A stretch of 27,104 nt of DNA. Origin: JANWHZ01 sp041487535 (lineage in GTDB: Bacteria > Patescibacteriota > Saccharimonadia > Saccharimonadales > UBA4665). The stretch lies in contig JBGPNM010000011.1 in the NCBI GenBank assembly GCA_041487535.1, forward strand, positions 1-27,104, given 5' to 3'. The notes under the pieces were generated by a model. It did not search any database and was not told the origin of the DNA. It saw only the letters and a list, made by a program, of their open reading frames with translations. Shown piece by piece: positions 22,331 through 27,104 of this stretch (position 1 is the stretch's first letter; each line of letters begins with the position of its first letter). Position numbers and translations under genes: made by a program.

Positions 22331-23061
22331 GTCCAGGGCGGACACTGGCCACGGCCACGCGTGTGCTGAGACAGTTGCAGCATGATCCTCGCACGCTGGC
22401 ACTGATTTTCCTGGTGCCGTGTGTGCTGCTCGTGCTGGTTAAGTATATCTTCCAGGGACAGAGCGATACGTTCAACCACTTCGCGCCGCTCGTCCTGGGC
22501 GTTTTTCCGCTTACCGTAATGTTTTTGGTAACGTCAATTGCTACCTTGCGCGAACGGACCATCGGCACACTTGACCGGCTGATGACTATGCCGTTGTCCA
22601 GGCTCGACTTTGTGCTCGGCTACGCCTTAGCCTTTAGCCTGGTCGCGTTCGTTCAGGCGTGCCTGGCGAGCTGGGTAGTACTCGGCTTGCTGCGTGTGCC
22701 GGTCGCGGCCGGTACATTGCCGGTATTGGTGGGAGCGGTGCTGGCGGCATTTTTGGGTACGGCTTTTGGACTGTTCGTGAGCGCCTTCGCGTCAACCGAG
22801 TTCCAGGCGGTGCAGTTCATGCCGGCCTTTATCTTCCCGCAGCTGCTTACATGCGGCCTGTTTGTACCGCGCGAGCAAATGGCGAGGGCTCTCCAGTGGT
22901 TTGCCGATGTTGTGCCCATGACCTACAGCGTGGATGCACTCCGGCAGATATCGCTCCATGCGGGCTGGGGGAGTACGCTGCTTCGGGATTTTGCCGTGGT
23001 GGTGGCATATGGGCTGGTCGTGCTGGGGCTTGGGGCTATCACAATCCGGCGCCAAGAATAA
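22327..23061 (+). CDS. ABC-2 type transporter permease
   Basis: 244 residues, six predicted membrane helices, fitting the ABC-2 permease family (DrrB/NodJ-like). A long extracytoplasmic segment is absent. Characteristic is the stretch ERTIGTLDRLMTMPLSRLDFVLGY after the second helix, the coupling region toward the ATPase, and the late FADVVPMTYSVDALR motif. ATG overlaps the ATPase stop (ATGA). Together with that ATPase it would form a dimeric exporter in the cytoplasmic membrane. Confidence 0.9.
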   Translation: MSPGRTLATATRVLRQLQHDPRTLALIFLVPCVLLVLVKYIFQGQSDTFNHFAPLVLGVFPLTVMFLVTSIATLRERTIGTLDRLMTMPLSRLDFVLGYALAFSLVAFVQACLASWVVLGLLRVPVAAGTLPVLVGAVLAAFLGTAFGLFVSAFASTEFQAVQFMPAFIFPQLLTCGLFVPREQMARALQWFADVVPMTYSVDALRQISLHAGWGSTLLRDFAVVVAYGLVVLGLGAITIRRQE

Positions 23062-23133
23062 CCGTGCATTCGCCAGTGGTCACTAACGGTCGAAGAGCGG
23101 CAGGCTATGTTTGTCATCGGCTGCTTCCTCTTG

Positions 23134-23142
23134 TGTTAAAAT
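23134..23142 (+). promoter_or_regulatory. Extended -10 promoter of ftsE, leaderless layout
   Basis: TGTTAAAAT ends seven bases before the ATG at 23150. A TTGTCA at 23111-23116 is -35-like but the 20-base spacer is long. Confidence 0.5.
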
Positions 23143-23149
23143 AAGCACA

Positions 23150-23833
23150 ATGATCTTATTAGATCGAGTAACCAAAGTGTACAACAAGAATCTGGGGCCG
23201 TCTCTGGACCGTGTCAGCCTGCACGTAGAAGCGAACGAATTTGTGATTGTAGTGGGGCAGAGCGGCGCGGGCAAGACGACGCTCATGCGTTTGCTGACGC
23301 GCGAGGAACGCCCGACGAGCGGCAAGATTGTCATCGGCGGTATTGATTACGACAAGCTCAAAGACCGCGATATCCCGCTGCTGCGCCGCAAAATTGGTGT
23401 AGTCTTCCAGGATTTCAAGCTGCTGCCCAACAAGACGGTGTTTGAGAATGTTGCGTTCGCGCTGGAAATTGTTGGCATGTCGCGCCGCGAGATCCAGCAT
23501 ACGATCCCAAAGGTGCTGGATATCGTCAACCTTACAGACAAAGAGAAGCGCATGCCGCTTGAACTATCCGGCGGCGAACGCCAACGTGTGGCTATCGCCC
23601 GGGCAATCGCCCGCCAGCCGAGGATATTGATTGCCGATGAACCGACCGGCAACTTGGACCCGAAGCACGCCTGGGATGTAATCCGGGTGCTGGAGAAGAT
23701 TAACCAATATGGCACGACTGTCCTGCTTGCCACTCATAACCAGGAGATTGTGAACAAGCTCAAGCGCCGCGTCGTTACAATGCAGCAGGGCAAGGTGGCA
23801 AGTGATCGCGCGAACGCGCAGTACGAGGTTTAA
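23150..23833 (+). CDS. ftsE: Cell division ATP-binding protein FtsE
   Basis: 227 residues. It has the FtsE pattern: MILLDRVTKVYN at the start, Walker A GQSGAGKTTLMRLL, the Q-loop IGVVFQDFKLLPNKTVFENVAF, signature LSGGERQRVAIARAIA, Walker B ILIADEPTGNLDP and the H-loop VLLATHNQEIV. The ATG at 23150 is chosen over upstream in-frame codons because it gives the classical N-terminus and lies just after the promoter. FtsE drives FtsX conformational changes that switch on peptidoglycan hydrolases at the septum. ftsX follows nine bases later. Confidence 0.95.
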   Translation: MILLDRVTKVYNKNLGPSLDRVSLHVEANEFVIVVGQSGAGKTTLMRLLTREERPTSGKIVIGGIDYDKLKDRDIPLLRRKIGVVFQDFKLLPNKTVFENVAFALEIVGMSRREIQHTIPKVLDIVNLTDKEKRMPLELSGGERQRVAIARAIARQPRILIADEPTGNLDPKHAWDVIRVLEKINQYGTTVLLATHNQEIVNKLKRRVVTMQQGKVASDRANAQYEV

Positions 23834-23842
23834 GCAACGGAT

Positions 23843-24790
23843 ATGAAGCGAAAATCCATAACATTTATGCGCATTATCCGGACGGGTTTGTCCAACTTCA
23901 TGCGCAACATCAGTTTGGCGATTGCCGCCATTGCCGTCATGGTAGTGACGCTGACCATCGTATTATTTTCTGTTGTAACCAGCGCTACGCTCAATCACAC
24001 GGTGGCGCAAATTGCGGATAAGATAAATATTTCAATTTACCTGAACGATGCGGTGACGGCAGAGCAGCGCACCCAGCTGATGGACTCCTTGCGCCAGCAA
24101 CCACAGGTGAAGAGCGTATCGTATGTGTCGAAAGATCAGGCGCTGGCAGAATATAAGCTGGCGAACGCCAACAACAAGAACCTGCTGACCGCTATTAACG
24201 AAACCGGCAACCCGTTGCCCGCATCGGTGCAGGTTGATCCCGTCGATCCGTCGAAGATTGACCAAATCCAGCGGTTACTAAAAAATTCGGATACGGTCAA
24301 ATTGGAAGACGCCCAGGCCGGCACATCGTATTCGGGTGACCGCAAGGAGGCCATTGATCGTATTGCCCGCGCGACGGCTATCCTTAAGCGGGTCGGTGTG
24401 GTGGCGGTAGCGCTGTTCGCCGCCGTTTCCATGCTGATCATTTTTAACACTATCCAGATGGCTATCTTCAACCGGCGCGACGAGATTACTATCATGCGCC
24501 TGCTGGGAGCAAGTACTTCGTTCATCCGCGGTCCCTTCGTAGTGGAAAGCATTATCTACGGCATTCTGTCAGCACTTATTTCCGTGCTCATCGTCGATCT
24601 CTTGTTTTTGGTCTCATCGTCCGCGCTGCAAGCCAGCAGTCTGGGGTTGCTCGATATCAGCTACGCCAGCAGCTACTTCTACAATCATTTCCTCATACTT
24701 TTGACACTACAGTTAGCAGCCGGTATAGTAATTGGTACCGCTTCTTCAGTCGTTGCAACCCGGCGGTACCTCAAATTCAAGACAAAGTAG
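23843..24790 (+). CDS. ftsX: Cell division protein FtsX
   Basis: 315 residues with four transmembrane helices (about 23-47, 185-203, 232-257 and 283-304). The large extracytoplasmic domain lies between helices 1 and 2, with the family pattern ISIYLNDAVT..., PQVKSVSYVSKDQALAEYK and NPLPASVQV. The second half contains the FtsX/MacB-type loop FNRRDEITIMRLLGAS. It forms the membrane half of the FtsEX complex and passes the ATPase signal to an extracellular hydrolase, very likely the product of the next gene. It is nine bases from ftsE, without a strong Shine-Dalgarno site. Confidence 0.94.
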   Translation: MKRKSITFMRIIRTGLSNFMRNISLAIAAIAVMVVTLTIVLFSVVTSATLNHTVAQIADKINISIYLNDAVTAEQRTQLMDSLRQQPQVKSVSYVSKDQALAEYKLANANNKNLLTAINETGNPLPASVQVDPVDPSKIDQIQRLLKNSDTVKLEDAQAGTSYSGDRKEAIDRIARATAILKRVGVVAVALFAAVSMLIIFNTIQMAIFNRRDEITIMRLLGASTSFIRGPFVVESIIYGILSALISVLIVDLLFLVSSSALQASSLGLLDISYASSYFYNHFLILLTLQLAAGIVIGTASSVVATRRYLKFKTK

Positions 24791-24855
24791 CAGCTCTCAC
24801 TCACTGGCCGCAAGCAAAAAGATCGCGCCAAACGTTCTCCAACTGAAAGCGAGGG

Positions 24856-24861
24856 TAGTAT
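24856..24861 (+). promoter_or_regulatory. Possible -10 element of the CHAP hydrolase gene
   Basis: TAGTAT ends six bases before the ATG at 24868, as in the leaderless genes, though it is a weaker hexamer and lacks TGN. Confidence 0.35.
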
Positions 24862-24867
24862 ACAACT

Positions 24868-26124
24868 ATGGCCGAATATGGTAGTCTACGATTAGGTTTA
24901 AACAAAACCAACATGAAAATGAAAAACAGGGAACAATCTCGCAGGCAAGCGAGGCGCATCAGCACCTTCGCGGGCCTGTTGATCGCAGCAACGCTGATGC
25001 TGAGCAGCGTCTTGACGCGCGGTTTCGGCGTGTTTGCCGCCAGCTGTAACTCCACAACCGATTGCCAGCAACAGATTAATGACCTGAGTGTTAAGAACGA
25101 TGCGGCCAAAACCTCCTTATCAGAACTGGAAGCCAAAGCGGGCAGCTACCAGGCGACCATCAACGCTTTGCAGGCGCAGATAAACTCATTGCAGGGGCAA
25201 ATCAACGAAAATGTAGCGATGCAGGCGAAGCTTACGGCAGAAATTGCCGAAAAGCAGCAGGAGCTTGATCGGCAGAAAAGCGGATTGGCCGAAGTCCTAA
25301 AAGCCTTGTATGTGAGCGGCCAGATGAGCACGGTAGAAATGCTGGCAACCAGTAAAGACCTAAGCGCTTACGTGGATGCGGCTACCTATAGCAGTGCTGT
25401 CCAGAATAAAATACAGGAAACGCTGGCTACGATTACCAAGCTGCAACAGGAATTGCGTATCCAAAAGGCGCAAGTGGAGCAGCTGCTCACCGCATTGCAC
25501 GCACAGCAGGCACAAGTGGCCGCTTCGCGTGATGAACAAAATCGGCTGCTTTCCATGAACGAATCCCAGCAGACATCGTTTAACGCTACGATTGCCGCCA
25601 ATCGGGCGCAAATTGACGAGCTGCGGCGCCAGCAGGCGGCCATGATCCAGGTTGGCACCACTGGGGTACGGATTCCGCCTATGAGCGGAGGCTCGGGCGG
25701 TGCGTGCGACAATGGCTACGGCAACGGCCGCTATCCTATGACTTGGTGTAATACAGCGATGGACACACTCCCGACCATCCCCTACAGCAGCGACACCATC
25801 AATCGAGAGTGCACCTCGTATGCCTACTGGTACTTTACGCAGGTGGAAGGTCATACCGATTTCCGGGCCTATGGGAATGCTAGAGATTGGGCGGCGACCT
25901 CCAACTATCCCGTGCATGATGTGCCGAAGGTTGGTGCTATGGCCGTAGAGACAACCGGCACATTCGGCCATGTCGCGATTGTGCAGGCATTGCCCGGCGA
26001 AACGTATGCTGGCCAGACAGTCCCCGGCGGCTATGTTTTGGTTAGCGAAATGAACTACGACTGGGGCGGGCACTTTCGTTACTCATTCAGCCCGCTCAGC
26101 AAGTTTTCAGACTACGTATATTAA
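24868..26124 (+). CDS. PcsB-like peptidoglycan hydrolase: coiled coil plus CHAP domain
   Basis: 418 residues. A basic N-terminus and a hydrophobic segment (31-59) form a signal peptide ending near FAAS. A long coiled coil (about 65-265) is interrupted by the hinge LYVSGQMSTVEMLATSKDLSAYV (written here as two parts: LYVSGQM at 147-153 and SAYVDA at 166-171), as in PcsB and RipC-type FtsX partners. The CHAP domain follows (about 280-418) with catalytic Cys315 (RECTSYAYW), His368 (FGHVAIVQ) and the polar residue in SEMN (394-396). It would cleave peptidoglycan crosslinks or stem peptides at division when activated by FtsEX. Start is 24868 from the promoter position; ATG 24913 is an alternative that shortens the signal peptide. 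Confidence 0.88.
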   Translation: MAEYGSLRLGLNKTNMKMKNREQSRRQARRISTFAGLLIAATLMLSSVLTRGFGVFAASCNSTTDCQQQINDLSVKNDAAKTSLSELEAKAGSYQATINALQAQINSLQGQINENVAMQAKLTAEIAEKQQELDRQKSGLAEVLKALYVSGQMSTVEMLATSKDLSAYVDAATYSSAVQNKIQETLATITKLQQELRIQKAQVEQLLTALHAQQAQVAASRDEQNRLLSMNESQQTSFNATIAANRAQIDELRRQQAAMIQVGTTGVRIPPMSGGSGGACDNGYGNGRYPMTWCNTAMDTLPTIPYSSDTINRECTSYAYWYFTQVEGHTDFRAYGNARDWAATSNYPVHDVPKVGAMAVETTGTFGHVAIVQALPGETYAGQTVPGGYVLVSEMNYDWGGHFRYSFSPLSKFSDYVY

Positions 26125-26166
26125 GATTGACTCGATGCTTTTGTTCGGTATTCAGCTCTCATCCGA

Positions 26167-26172
26167 TATAAT
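26167..26172 (+). promoter_or_regulatory. -10 promoter of the S41 protease gene
   Basis: TATAAT, with a TATAGT at 26187-26192 as a second candidate. The mRNA has a normal leader with AAGGAGG at 26211-26217. Confidence 0.5.
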
Positions 26173-26227
26173 AATGAGATAAGCAGTATAGTTGGAGCAT
26201 GAAAACGCCTAAGGAGGCACTGTGGGC

Positions 26228-27104
26228 ATGATGCATAACATTCGGCAGCACATCAAGAGGGCTCTGCATAAGAAGAATAAAGCGTTGCGTGTCGTCGTTG
26301 CTACGGGAACTATCTTAGCAGTCTTTGTGCTGGGCGTTACGGTCGGTAACGGCCGGATCCAGGCGAGCTTTATGGTCCATACCAAGACCGAGAACTCTGG
26401 ATTGCCGGCGCAGCTTGACTACTCTAGTGTCACTGCAGCCTACCGCATCCTGAAGCAAAATTACCACGGCACATTAACGACGGTGCAATTGCTGGACGGT
26501 ATGAAGACGGGCCTGGCCGAATCGACCAAGGACCCCTATACCGAGTACTTCAACCCCACGCAAGCAAAGGAGTTCGAGGCACAGCTGAACAACTCATTCT
26601 CTGGCATCGGTGCCGAACTGGGCAAGGATGACCAGGGTAACCTGATTGTTGTCTCGCCTATCAAGGGCTTTCCGGCAGATAAAGCAGGGCTGAAAGCGCA
26701 AGATATTATTGCTGAGATCGATGGCAGCAGCACCAGCGGTATGTCGCCTGACATAGCAGTAGGTAAAATCCGGGGGCCAAAGGGTACTACGGTAACGCTC
26801 AAGCTTATTCGCGACAAATCTCAGACGCTGTCCGTTACTATCACGCGGGACGACATTCAGCTGCCGAGCGTAACGACAAAAACGCTTCCTGGCAATATAG
26901 GCTACATCCAGATCAGTTCATTCGCAGACGACACGTCCGGCTTGGCGCGGCAGGCTGCCGCTACGTTCAAGCAGGCGAAAGTCAGCGGTCTTATCCTGGA
27001 TTTACGCGGTAACCCTGGCGGTCTTCTGAGCGCCGCAATAGATATATCCAGCCTATGGTTACAGTCCGGCGCTACGATCGTCACCGAGAAGGGCACGGGC
27101 GGAA
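26228..27104 (+). CDS. S41 family C-terminal processing peptidase (CtpA-like), N-terminal part
   Basis: The gene runs off the end of the window; 292 codons are present. A cytoplasmic basic N-terminus precedes one membrane anchor (about 21-40). Next come a helical region (YRILKQNYHGTL, DPYTEYFNP), a PDZ domain (about 124-205, with SGIGAELG and KAGLKAQDIIAEIDG) and the first part of the S41 catalytic fold (GNIGYIQISSF, LILDLRGNPGGLL). The Ser-Lys catalytic pair should follow downstream. The enzyme would act outside the membrane, trimming C-termini of secreted or cell-wall proteins. AAGGAGG (26211-26217) is ten bases before the ATG at 26228; GTG 26222 is in frame but only four bases away. It follows the CHAP hydrolase, so it may control it. 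Confidence 0.92.
   Translation, partial: MMHNIRQHIKRALHKKNKALRVVVATGTILAVFVLGVTVGNGRIQASFMVHTKTENSGLPAQLDYSSVTAAYRILKQNYHGTLTTVQLLDGMKTGLAESTKDPYTEYFNPTQAKEFEAQLNNSFSGIGAELGKDDQGNLIVVSPIKGFPADKAGLKAQDIIAEIDGSSTSGMSPDIAVGKIRGPKGTTVTLKLIRDKSQTLSVTITRDDIQLPSVTTKTLPGNIGYIQISSFADDTSGLARQAAATFKQAKVSGLILDLRGNPGGLLSAAIDISSLWLQSGATIVTEKGTGG

Noticed and set aside
1..27104. CRISPR array, tRNA, rRNA, insertion sequence or transposase
   Set aside because: No regularly spaced repeats, cloverleaf sequences, rRNA-like blocks or transposase motifs were seen by eye. A tRNA and rRNA covariance search would settle this.

Overview
The window looks like a gene-dense chromosomal segment of a small-genome bacterium of the Candidate Phyla Radiation. 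Candidatus Saccharibacteria (TM7) is my best guess. This rests on gene content and style: compact proteins, a ProRS without the editing insertion, a monoderm-type FtsEX plus PcsB-like hydrolase cluster, and almost no intergenic space. TGA is used as a normal stop (after the RlmD-like, HPF and ABC ATPase genes) and a class-specific RF2 gene is present. The genetic code is therefore standard, which argues against Gracilibacteria or Absconditabacteria. No rRNA, tRNA, CRISPR array, insertion sequence or origin was seen.

Layout. 1-1288: the end of an M50 site-2 protease and a CPBP intramembrane protease. 1435-4867: proS, greA, lysS. 4924-7479: a MarC-family membrane protein, a minimal zincin metallopeptidase, an NAD(P)H-dependent FMN reductase and an unknown membrane-anchored protein. 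7484-9160 (the only minus-strand gene): an ABC-F ribosome-associated ATPase, transcribed divergently from msrA. 9857-10696: a seven-helix protein that I read as a heliorhodopsin homologue lacking the retinal-binding lysine. 10710-13512: a HAD phosphatase, an RlmD/TrmA-like rRNA methyltransferase and a PD-(D/E)XK nuclease. 13674-20604: serS, a ribosome hibernation factor, secA, an M16 peptidase and prfB. 20651-21562: a compositionally foreign P-loop protein. 21620-23061: an ABC-2 exporter pair. 23150-27104: ftsE, ftsX, a coiled-coil/CHAP hydrolase and the start of an S41 protease, forming a cell-wall division module.

Two things stand out. First, the heliorhodopsin-like protein keeps the family's signature positions around helices C, E and G but has Ser where the Schiff-base Lys should be and Ala where the counterion Glu should be. 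It should be unable to form a normal retinal pigment. Second, many genes share one promoter layout: an extended -10 (TGN-TAnnnT) ending only 6-9 bases before the ATG, without a Shine-Dalgarno sequence. This is what leaderless mRNAs look like. Other genes have a clear AAGGAGG-type site instead, so two initiation modes seem to coexist. The same layout occurs in front of two mini-ORFs, one upstream of the ABC-F gene and one (Ser-rich, enclosed by an inverted repeat) upstream of serS; both are candidates for leader-peptide regulation.
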